Origin: Gammaproteobacteria bacterium
GTDB taxonomy: Bacteria > Pseudomonadota > Gammaproteobacteria > Steroidobacterales > GCA-2729495
NCBI GenBank assembly: GCA_023150055.1
Contig: JAKLLP010000045.1
Location: 1-10,638, forward strand
DNA length: 10,638 nt
Reading direction: 5' to 3'
Shown here: positions 1 to 6,157 of the stretch, in pieces
Numbering within the stretch: position 1 is the first letter of the stretch
How the letters are laid out: every line of letters begins with the position of its first letter
Translations under genes and position numbers: made by a program
Notes under the pieces: generated by a model
What the model was told of the DNA's origin: nothing
The model's database searches: none
What the model saw: the letters and a program-made list of their open reading frames with translations, nothing else

Positions 1-625
1 TGCCTGCGCGCGCCAGCCATCACCAGCCCTCGAGGCGCTGGGTAAGGCCCATCCGGATGTACAGATCCATGGACTCGACGTGGAGGATCATTGCGACATC
101 AGCCGATTGGCCGGGAGGCTGCAGGGCGAGCCGATCGACGTGCTCATCAACAACGCAGGCGTTCTCGGTAAGAGGTCATTCGACGACGGCGCGATGCGCG
201 ACCAGTCCTTCGGTCAGAGCGATTATGAGGACTGGACGCGGATATTCCGGGTCAACGTCATGGGGCCGATGAAGATGGCCGAGGCGTTCATCGAAGCCGT
301 TGCCACCAGCCGACAGAAGAAGATCGTCACCCTGTCCAGCATGCTCGGCAGCATGACGTTGAATACCACTGGCGGGCTTTACGGTTACCGGGCCAGTAAG
401 GCCGCAGTCAACGCCATCATGAAGTCGATGGCCGTGGATCTTGCTCCCAGGCGCGTAATCGCAGTTGCGCTGCATCCCGGCTGGGTTCGCACTGACATGG
501 GCGGACGGAATGCGGCAGTGGACATCGGCGAAAGTGTCGCCGGGATGCGCAGCGTGATCGAGCGGCTGACGATAGCCGATGCGGGCTGCCTGATCGGCTA
601 CGATGGGCAAACGATGCCGTACTGA
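1..625 (+). CDS. Short-chain dehydrogenase/reductase (SDR), C-factor-like, 5' truncated by window edge
   Basis: This is the C-terminal 207 codons of an NAD(P)-dependent oxidoreductase of the classical SDR family. The first complete codon is at 2 and the frame is open to the window edge, so the start and the N-terminal TGxxxGIG nucleotide-binding loop lie outside. Visible SDR landmarks in order are LDVED (the aspartate after beta-3), IDVLINNAGV (the NNAG motif that stabilises the central sheet), VTLSSMLGS with the catalytic Ser at about 338-340, and YRASKAA, the YxxxK motif with Tyr at 386-388 and Lys at 398-400. PGWVRTDMGG follows, and the ending GYDGQTMPY is typical of the C-factor/sniffer-like SDR branch. 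All catalytic residues that can be seen are intact. The substrate cannot be read from the sequence. The stop lies 5 nt before the next gene, so it probably shares a transcript with the MFS and TRAP genes. Confidence 0.9.
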   Translation, partial: ACARQPSPALEALGKAHPDVQIHGLDVEDHCDISRLAGRLQGEPIDVLINNAGVLGKRSFDDGAMRDQSFGQSDYEDWTRIFRVNVMGPMKMAEAFIEAVATSRQKKIVTLSSMLGSMTLNTTGGLYGYRASKAAVNAIMKSMAVDLAPRRVIAVALHPGWVRTDMGGRNAAVDIGESVAGMRSVIERLTIADAGCLIGYDGQTMPY

Positions 626-630
626 GCGCG

Positions 631-1983
631 GTGGGCCATCGTGCAACCGGGCGACGACAGCACGCAGTTCGAGGGGGCAAGCTGAACGCCCGGACACACA
701 AGAGCGAGACCGTTCGGCTGGCCTGGCGGTGGCGAATTGCGGCGCTACTGTGTCTGATCACGACGATCAACTACCTCGACCGCCAGGCGCTCGCCATCAC
801 CGGACCGGTGCTCATCGAGGAGTTCGGTCTCAGCAATACCGATTTTGGCCTCATCAACTCGGCGTTTCTGTTCGCCTACGCCTTCGGGCATCTCCTGGCC
901 GGGCCATTCATCGACTGGGTCGGGACGAGGCGGGCCTTCGGCATCGCGGTCGTCGCCTGGAGCGTCGCCGGGATGTTGCACGCGGCCGCGCGCGGTTTCA
1001 CGAGCCTGCTCTTCTTCCGGGCCCTGCTCGGATTCACAGAGGCCAGTAATTTTCCCGCTGCGCTGAAGTCGGTTGCCGAGTGGTTTCCGCAGGCAGACCG
1101 ATCGCTCGCGGTAGGAATCGTCACCGTGGGACCGGGGCTTGGCGCCATCATCGCGCCGCCCTTGCTCGGCGCCCTGACGATTGCCTACGGCTGGCAGGCT
1201 GCGTTTCTCCTGCCCGGAGCGATCGGGTTCGCCTGGCTCTGGCTGTGGCTCGCCTGGTACGACCTGCCCGAGCGGCATCGGCGGATCAGTGAAGACGAGC
1301 GGGGCCTCATCCTGCGGGACCGCGATGTCGCCGAGCACGCAGGCCGCCGGATCGAGTGGTCACGGCTGCTCGGCTATCTGCGCTACCGTGAGGTGTGGGG
1401 GCTGCTGCTCAGTCGCTTCGCCAACGACGGCGCATTTTACTTCTTCGTGACCTGGCTGCCGACCTACCTGGTACAGGCTCAGGGGTTCGACCTGCGGGCG
1501 ATTGCGGTATTCGCCTGGATTCCGTTTCTCGCGGCCGATGCGGGCAGCCTGGCGGGAGGCTGGGCGGCCCAGCGCCTCATTGCGCACGGCGGCACAGTGG
1601 ACAGGGCCCGTAAGCTCGCAATCTGGACGGGCGCCATCCTGGTGGTGATCGCACTGCTGCCGCTGGTATCCGCCGGGGCAGCGACGGCGATTGCCGCGGT
1701 GGCGCTTGCCATGTTCGCCATTCAGTTCAAGGCAGCCAACCTGTTTGCGCTTCCCGTGGATCTTTTTCCTGCCGGGGAGGTCGCCAGTATCTGGGGCCTT
1801 TTCGGGGCCGTAGGGAGTTTTGGCGGGATGACATTCGTAGCGGCGGTCGGATGGGTTACCGAACATTACTCCTACGAGCCGGTCTTCTGGGCCGTCGGAC
1901 TGACACAACTCGTCTCGGCCGCTGCAATCAGCCTGCTCGTGCCGAAGATCGTGCCCCTGGCCGCCCAAAGGACTCACGGATGA
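631..1983 (+). CDS. MFS transporter, anion:cation symporter (ACS)/hexuronate-like
   Basis: This is a 12-helix inner-membrane secondary transporter, probably a proton or cation symporter for an organic acid. Recognisable ACS/ExuT-type features are NYLDRQALAI near residues 47-56 in helix 1, the MFS motif A GPFIDWVGTRR at about 91-101, and the block RALLGFTEASNFPAALK followed by AEWFP between about 129 and 153, which is characteristic of the hexuronate/tricarballylate/phthalate transporter branch. The length of 450 residues fits the family. The start is uncertain. GTG at 631 lies 5 nt after the SDR stop but has no clear Shine-Dalgarno. An in-frame CTG at 682 sits just after GAGGGGG (671-677) and would give 433 residues without a basic 17-residue extension. 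The stop overlaps the TRAP small-subunit start (ATGA), implying translational coupling. The substrate is unknown; organic or sugar acids are the family norm. Confidence 0.9.
   Translation: MGHRATGRRQHAVRGGKLNARTHKSETVRLAWRWRIAALLCLITTINYLDRQALAITGPVLIEEFGLSNTDFGLINSAFLFAYAFGHLLAGPFIDWVGTRRAFGIAVVAWSVAGMLHAAARGFTSLLFFRALLGFTEASNFPAALKSVAEWFPQADRSLAVGIVTVGPGLGAIIAPPLLGALTIAYGWQAAFLLPGAIGFAWLWLWLAWYDLPERHRRISEDERGLILRDRDVAEHAGRRIEWSRLLGYLRYREVWGLLLSRFANDGAFYFFVTWLPTYLVQAQGFDLRAIAVFAWIPFLAADAGSLAGGWAAQRLIAHGGTVDRARKLAIWTGAILVVIALLPLVSAGAATAIAAVALAMFAIQFKAANLFALPVDLFPAGEVASIWGLFGAVGSFGGMTFVAAVGWVTEHYSYEPVFWAVGLTQLVSAAAISLLVPKIVPLAAQRTHG
671..677 (+). promoter_or_regulatory. Candidate ribosome binding site for a CTG start of the MFS gene
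   Basis: GAGGGGG lies 4 nt before an in-frame CTG at 682-684 and is the only good Shine-Dalgarno-like sequence near the 5' end of this MFS gene. If it is used, the protein begins NARTHKSETVRLAWRWR after the initiator, a normal short cytoplasmic lead into helix 1. The spacing is short and CTG is a rare initiator, so the GTG at 631 stays possible. Confidence 0.35.
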
Positions 1984-2501
1984 GCGCCGGCGATCCGGTT
2001 GCGATGCTGCTGGGAGCACTCGGCCGGTTCGAGCGCGCCGTTACCTTCATCGCATTCATGATCCTCTGTGCGGTCCTGTTTGCGGACGTGCTGAGTCGCG
2101 AGCTGACCGGCGCCGGGTTGACGTGGGCGCGGGATGTCGGTGTGCTCGCCAACCTCGTCGTGACGATGGTGGGGTTCGGTATCGCGTCGGCGCATGCAGC
2201 ACACCTGCGGCCCCGCTTCGGTGACCGATGGCTGCCTGCGGCCTGGACACCTGTCCTCGACACGCTGCGCGAGGCGTTGATGGCCGCCTTCTGCCTGGCA
2301 TTTGCGACCGTCGGTACCGCTGCCGTCCTGGAGACGGCAGCGCTTGCCGAAAGCCTGCCCGTGCTCCGCTGGCCAGCATGGCCGTTCCAGCTCGTGATAC
2401 CGGTGGTTTTTGCGCTTGCGGCGCTGCGCCACGCTGCACTGGCCATTCGCGCGGACCTGCGCGGCGGTAGTGGCGATGCAGCCGCAGCGGGCACAGAGTG
2501 A
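1980..2501 (+). CDS. TRAP transporter small membrane subunit (DctQ family)
   Basis: This is the small integral-membrane subunit of a tripartite ATP-independent periplasmic transporter; the family partners the large DctM subunit. The protein has 173 residues with four predicted helices at about 21-36, 54-72, 98-118 and 133-155, the usual DctQ layout. The segment FADVLSREL after helix 1 followed by LTWARDVGVLAN matches the DctQ pattern of an acidic/arginine motif and then a tryptophan-containing amphipathic stretch. The ATG at 1980 overlaps the MFS stop (ATGA) and is preceded by AAAGGA (1967-1972) at 7 nt. The frame stays open further upstream inside the MFS gene, but those starts lack support. 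The large subunit follows after 24 nt. No periplasmic binding subunit (DctP) is present on either side within the window. Confidence 0.88.
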   Translation: MSAGDPVAMLLGALGRFERAVTFIAFMILCAVLFADVLSRELTGAGLTWARDVGVLANLVVTMVGFGIASAHAAHLRPRFGDRWLPAAWTPVLDTLREALMAAFCLAFATVGTAAVLETAALAESLPVLRWPAWPFQLVIPVVFALAALRHAALAIRADLRGGSGDAAAAGTE

Positions 2502-2525
2502 GATGAACGGCGAGGGATCCGGGCC

Positions 2526-3788
2526 GTGATCGAATGGATCGGTCTCGTTGCATTGCTGCTCAGCCTGCTGGTCCTGCGGCAGAACCTCCTGGTCGTACTT
2601 GGATCCGCGCTGGTCTTCACCAGCCTCGTATTCGGCGAGGGCCGGCTCACCGATATCGTCGCCGATGTCTGGGAGGCGGCAAACAAGGAGGTGCTGCTCT
2701 CCATTCCCCTGTATCTGCTCGCCGGCAACGTCATGGCGCGCGGTATCATGGCGGCTCGGTTGATACGACTGATGCGCGCGCTGGCGGGCCCGGTGCCCGG
2801 GGGGCTCGCGATCGCGACGGTCCTCTCCTGCGCGCTGTTTGCCGCGGTGTCAGGATCCGGCGCGGTAACCATGCTCGCGATCGGGGCCATGATGTATCCG
2901 GCGCTCCTCGCGGCAGGTTACCCGCGGCATTTTTCGCTCGGCGCCCTCTGCGCGGCTGGTACGCTCGGGATCATCATCCCGCCGAGCATCCCGCTCATCC
3001 TTTTTGGGGTCATGACCCAGACGTCGATAGCCGACCTGTTCCTCGCGGGCATCGGCCCCGGGCTCCTGCTCACGGCGCTGATGGCAAGCTACGCGCTGAT
3101 CGCCAACCGCCGGCTGCGCGGCGATTCCTGGCGGCTGGGCGAGATCCTTGGTGCGCTGCGTGCAGGGGCCTGGGCCTTGATGATGCCGGTGATCATCCTC
3201 GGCGGGATCTACAGCGGTTACTTCACTGCAACGGAGTCAGCGGCAGTCGCGGTGGTCTACGCAATGTTCGTCGAGATGGTCGTGTACCGCGAACTCGATT
3301 TTGCCGGCCTGTACGTGGTGGTAACTCATACCACGCAACTGCTCGGCTCGCTTTTTCCCGTCCTCATGTTCGCCCTCAGCCTGAATATTTTTCTCACCTA
3401 CCAGCAGGTCCCGGATCTGGCCGTGGGCTGGCTGATGGAGCGGGTATCGAATCCCGTGACATTTCTCGTCTCGGTCAATATCCTGCTGCTGCTGGTCGGC
3501 GCCGTGATGGATATCGGCTCCGCAATTCTGATACTGGCACCCATCCTGACCCCGTTGGCGATCGCCCAGGGCATCGACCCGGTGCACTTCGGCATCGTCA
3601 TGGTAGTGAACCTCGAGATCGGCTACCTGACACCCCCGGTCGGCATGAACCTGATCATTGCGACGACTGCCTTCCGCGAGCATTTCTGGACCGTCTGCCG
3701 CGCCGTGGTTCCCTTTGTGCTGCTGATGCTCGCGGCGCTGGCACTGGTGACCTTCTGGCCGGATCTGACACTCTTTCTGATACGATAG
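2526..3788 (+). CDS. TRAP transporter large membrane subunit (DctM family)
   Basis: This is the transport-forming subunit of a TRAP transporter, which moves a carboxylate (or similar) across the inner membrane using the sodium gradient. At 420 residues it has normal DctM length. Family hallmarks are SGSGAVTMLAIGAMMYP (about 109-125), GTLGIIIPPSIP (about 145-156) followed by the LFLAGIGPGLL stretch, GGIYSGYFTATESAAVA in the middle, and NLEIGYLTPPVGMNLI (about 362-377). All are hydrophobic and intact. The GTG start at 2526 is preceded by GAGGGA (2512-2517) with an 8-nt spacer; the nearby ATG at 2503 is in another frame. The gene directly follows the small subunit, as expected for a Q-M pair. 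The substrate cannot be assigned because the binding protein that sets specificity is missing from the window. Confidence 0.95.
   Translation: MIEWIGLVALLLSLLVLRQNLLVVLGSALVFTSLVFGEGRLTDIVADVWEAANKEVLLSIPLYLLAGNVMARGIMAARLIRLMRALAGPVPGGLAIATVLSCALFAAVSGSGAVTMLAIGAMMYPALLAAGYPRHFSLGALCAAGTLGIIIPPSIPLILFGVMTQTSIADLFLAGIGPGLLLTALMASYALIANRRLRGDSWRLGEILGALRAGAWALMMPVIILGGIYSGYFTATESAAVAVVYAMFVEMVVYRELDFAGLYVVVTHTTQLLGSLFPVLMFALSLNIFLTYQQVPDLAVGWLMERVSNPVTFLVSVNILLLLVGAVMDIGSAILILAPILTPLAIAQGIDPVHFGIVMVVNLEIGYLTPPVGMNLIIATTAFREHFWTVCRAVVPFVLLMLAALALVTFWPDLTLFLIR
3778..3786 (+). promoter_or_regulatory. Possible extended -10 element ahead of the peroxiredoxin gene
   Basis: TGATACGAT resembles an extended -10 (TGn plus TACGAT, four of six matches to TATAAT). 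It overlaps the last codons of the TRAP large-subunit gene, about 115 nt before the peroxiredoxin start. There is no convincing -35. The match may simply reflect the codons for the terminal Ile-Arg-stop, so this is weak. Confidence 0.2.
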
Positions 3789-3901
3789 CGCGCGGCACGG
3801 GGGAGCTGCGCAGCGCGAATCGGCCCGCTGGCTGTTGCGAGTGGCCGCAGCCCCGACAGACAAAACACCAATCGACCCACCAGTCTCACAGGGAGCGCAT
3901 C

Positions 3902-4384
3902 ATGACCATAAAAATCGGCGACCGCATGCCGGAAGGAAGCTTCGGCATCATGACCAAGGATGGCCCGGGATCCATTTCGACCACGGAACTCTTCAAGGGC
4001 AAGAAAGTGGTCCTCTTTGCGGTGCCAGGGGCATTCACGCCGACTTGCTCGATGAACCACCTGCCGGGCTATGTGGAACACGCAGACCAGATCCGGGCGC
4101 GCGGCGTGCACACCGTGGCCTGCCTGTCGGTGAACGACACCTTCGTCATGGATGCCTGGGGACGGGATCGCAAGGTGGGTGACAAGGTCCTCATGCTCGC
4201 GGACGGCAATGGCAGCTATGCGACTGCGCTTGGGCTGGATCTCGACGCAAGCGGCTTCGGCATGGGCAAGCGCAGCCAGCGTTTCGCGGTGGTCGTCGAG
4301 GACGGCGTGGTCAAGCAGTTGTTCGTCGAGGCACCCCGGGAGTTCAAGGTCAGCTCGGCAGAGCACGTGCTGAAAAGTCTCTGA
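3902..4384 (+). CDS. Peroxiredoxin, type II / Prx5-like (redoxin domain)
   Basis: This cytosolic thiol peroxidase reduces hydrogen peroxide and alkyl hydroperoxides. The 160-residue protein matches the family size. The active-site motif PGAFTPTCS carries Pro42, Thr46 and the peroxidatic Cys49; the conserved Arg is Arg127 in SQRFAV. A second cysteine, Cys74, lies in VACLSVNDTFV, the position it holds in plant and bacterial type-II enzymes. There is no C-terminal cysteine equivalent to the resolving cysteine of human PRDX5. This pattern suggests reduction by glutaredoxin or another external thiol rather than by an internal disulfide; that is inference from family knowledge. The ATG at 3902 has an AGGGAG site (3890-3895) at 6 nt. 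A 113-nt gap separates it from the TRAP gene, so it probably has its own promoter. No glutaredoxin fusion is present. Confidence 0.95.
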   Translation: MTIKIGDRMPEGSFGIMTKDGPGSISTTELFKGKKVVLFAVPGAFTPTCSMNHLPGYVEHADQIRARGVHTVACLSVNDTFVMDAWGRDRKVGDKVLMLADGNGSYATALGLDLDASGFGMGKRSQRFAVVVEDGVVKQLFVEAPREFKVSSAEHVLKSL

Positions 4385-4394
4385 GAGTTCCGAC

Positions 4395-4447
4395 CGCCCG
4401 GAGTACCGGCGAGAAGCAACGACAGCGGATCACCGCGACTCCGGGTG
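4395..4447 (+). repeat. Intergenic inverted repeat between the peroxiredoxin and membrane-protein genes
   Basis: CGCCCGGAGT (4395-4404) pairs with ACTCCGGGTG (4438-4447): 10 pairs, nine Watson-Crick and one G-U as RNA. Inside the 33-nt loop is a second small hairpin, GCGG-ATCA-CCGC (4425-4436). It starts 10 nt after the peroxiredoxin stop and ends 26 nt before the next ATG. No T-tract follows, so it is not a standard intrinsic terminator. It may be a mRNA-stabilising or attenuating structure, a rho-linked 3' end, or chance in GC-rich DNA. Confidence 0.45.
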
Positions 4448-4473
4448 ACCTGCGATAGCACAGCGGGGTAAAC

Positions 4474-5169
4474 ATGGAAGAGATCGTTCAGACGCTGCCA
4501 CTCAGCTACGCCATTGTGAAGTTCATTCACGTTCTGCTCTTTGTTTACTGGCTGGGCGGTGATGCAGGCGTGTTCTACTCGAGCACCTTCGTCATCAACG
4601 ACAAGCTGTCGAAGGAGGCGCGGCTCACCGCCTTCAAGATCTTCATCAATCTCGACATGCTGCCGCGGTATTGCCTCGCGCTGATGCTGACCGTGGGCGG
4701 AATTCTCTCGGAGTTCGTCGGCTACCAGCATCCGACCTGGCAGATGATCGGTATCGTCGCATTGGGGCCCATCTGGGTCTGGGTCGTGCATGCGGTGCAC
4801 GCGAAGGAGGGCACCGATTTCGGTCGTATGCTGGCCAAGGGCGACTACTATTTCCGCTTCCTGATGATCTTCGGGCTGATCGGCTCGGTGGTCTGGCACT
4901 GGTCGACCGGGGAACTGAAGGAATTCCCGTGGCTGGCCGGCAAGCTGCTCGTGTTTGCCTTTCTTATTTTCTGCGGCTTCATGATCCGCCGTAACCTGCC
5001 ACCCTTTATCGAGGGCTTCCGCATGATGGCCTCGCAGGGCGTCACGCCCGCGAGTGACAGCAAGATGTACGACGGCCTGATGGCCTGTAGGCCTTACGTG
5101 TGGGCCATCTGGGCGGGGGTGGCGCTGTCGGCATTTCTCGGGATCTGGAAGCCCGGGGCCGGTGGCTGA
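4474..5169 (+). CDS. Integral membrane protein of unknown function, six predicted helices
   Basis: The protein has 231 residues and no assignable enzyme motif. Six hydrophobic segments lie near residues 11-29, 64-82, 91-107, 128-144, 153-172 and 208-224. The first contains FIHVLLFVYWLGGD, with His19 followed by a WLGGD turn, an arrangement reminiscent of CopD/DUF2269/HemJ-like membrane proteins that carry a helix-1 histidine. Further histidines that could face the membrane are His106 and His109 in VHAVHAKEG and His142 in VWHWS. Heme or metal binding is therefore possible but unproven. Other conserved-looking stretches are DMLPRYCLALML and NLPPFIEGFR. The start ATG at 4474 has only a weak GGGG-type ribosome site. 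It lies 89 nt after the peroxiredoxin gene on the same strand, and its stop is 10 nt from the stop of the convergent MFS pseudogene. Confidence 0.8.
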   Translation: MEEIVQTLPLSYAIVKFIHVLLFVYWLGGDAGVFYSSTFVINDKLSKEARLTAFKIFINLDMLPRYCLALMLTVGGILSEFVGYQHPTWQMIGIVALGPIWVWVVHAVHAKEGTDFGRMLAKGDYYFRFLMIFGLIGSVVWHWSTGELKEFPWLAGKLLVFAFLIFCGFMIRRNLPPFIEGFRMMASQGVTPASDSKMYDGLMACRPYVWAIWAGVALSAFLGIWKPGAGG

Positions 5170-5179
5170 GCAGGACGGG

Positions 5180-6129
5180 TCAATGCCTGGCGGCCAGTTT
5201 CGATGTGGCTGCCGTCATGGTCGCTGCGGCGGCCATGAGCAGCGCGACCGGTGCGAATGATCCGTCGTAGAGAGTTCCGGAAAGAATGCTGATGCCTCCG
5301 CTGAGCGCCAGGGCCAGCGAACTCGAAAGACCTGCCGCGGTGCCCGCCAGCCGGGGTGAGACGTCGACGGCGCCGCCCAGCATGAACCCCATCGAGCAGA
5401 GTCGCAGCGTGCGGGCGATTCCGAGTCGAGTGCCCAGACGAGCGGTGAGCGCTGCACCGGCCACGTAGAGTGCAGTCATGCCGCCCCAGGCGAGGCCGAA
5501 CTGCTCCGGTCCGATTCCCAGATGCCCGGCGAAGACGGCCGATCCCACCGCCAGAAACGCAAAGAAGCAGCCCTGAGTGCAGGCGTAGAAGAGGGTATGA
5601 CCGAGGAATGGTGGCGAACGCAGCAGTCCCAGGCAGCCGGCCCACCATGACGCCGCGACATCACCAGGGGGGGCGTCTCTGGCCTCGGCGGCTCCGTAAG
5701 CCCGACCGCCAGCGCCGCGCTGACTCCGATTCCCAGCAGGGCACTGATGAGGAATATGGCAGTAATACCGAATCGGGCGCTGAGGCCGCCACCGATGACC
5801 GGTCCGATCATGGGCGCCACACCCATGGCCGCACTGATCAAGGACAGCGCTCTTGCCGATTCGACGGCATCGCAGGTATCGCGCACGACGGCCCGTGACA
5901 CCACGGTGCCAACGCCGACGCCGAGCGCCAGTCCGAACAGGTAACTCGCGTTCAGCAGCTGAGTCTCGGCGATACTGACGTCGAACCGCGTCGTGACGCC
6001 GGCGAGCGCCGGAAACACGATGCTCATGCCGAAAGGCGACAGGGAGCTGGCCACCGAAAGAAGCAGCAGCGGTGGGCGGCCGCGCTCGTCGCCAGTGCCC
6101 CGCCGGGGAACGGCCGGACGCGCGACCAT
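5180..6129 (-). pseudogene. Disrupted Bcr/CflA-type drug-resistance MFS transporter (frameshift plus two internal deletions)
   Basis: Two minus-strand frames together resemble a Bcr/CflA multidrug-efflux MFS protein. The N-terminal half starts at ATG 6129 (or GTG 6132) and includes LFGLALGV, SRAVVRD, the helix-5 block AMGVAPMIGPVIGGGL and a helix-6 stretch. It continues to the run of seven C on the coding strand (plus 5667-5673). The C-terminal half is then read in the -1 frame, with SPPFLGHTLFYAC, PEQFGLAWGGMTALY and RLAGTAAGLSSSL, to the stop at 5180-5182. Without correction the product stops at 5476 after about 217 residues. Repaired, it would be 316 residues, short for a family of about 400. 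Compared with E. coli Bcr from memory, about 50 residues (motif A, helix 3, start of helix 4) are missing after LFGLALGV, and about 37 (end of helix 9, helix 10) after MLGGAVD. It follows etfA by 28 nt on the same strand. No good ribosome site is seen. Confidence 0.75.
5667..5673 (-). repeat. Homopolymer C7 (coding strand) at the frameshift point
   Basis: Seven G on the plus strand, so C7 in the coding sense. The upstream MFS frame reads Thr-Pro-Pro-Leu through it, while the downstream half needs the -1 frame (Pro-Pro-Pro-Gly-Asp-Val). Eight or five C would restore one frame. Such a tract is prone to replication or transcription slippage and also to sequencing error. Confidence 0.85.
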
Positions 6130-6157
6130 CACAGGTGCACACAGGGCGATCCGGTGG

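Noticed and set aside
1928..2890. 320-codon minus-strand frame opposite the TRAP genes
   Set aside because: Ser/Ala/Arg/Thr-rich low-complexity shadow of GC-rich codons; the plus-strand TRAP subunits have clear family motifs.
2534..4384. A 616-codon plus-strand frame running through the TRAP large-subunit gene into the peroxiredoxin
   Set aside because: The first 456 codons are an arginine/glycine/proline-rich shadow of the DctM gene. Only the part from ATG 3902 is protein-like, and it has its own ribosome site, so there is no fusion protein.
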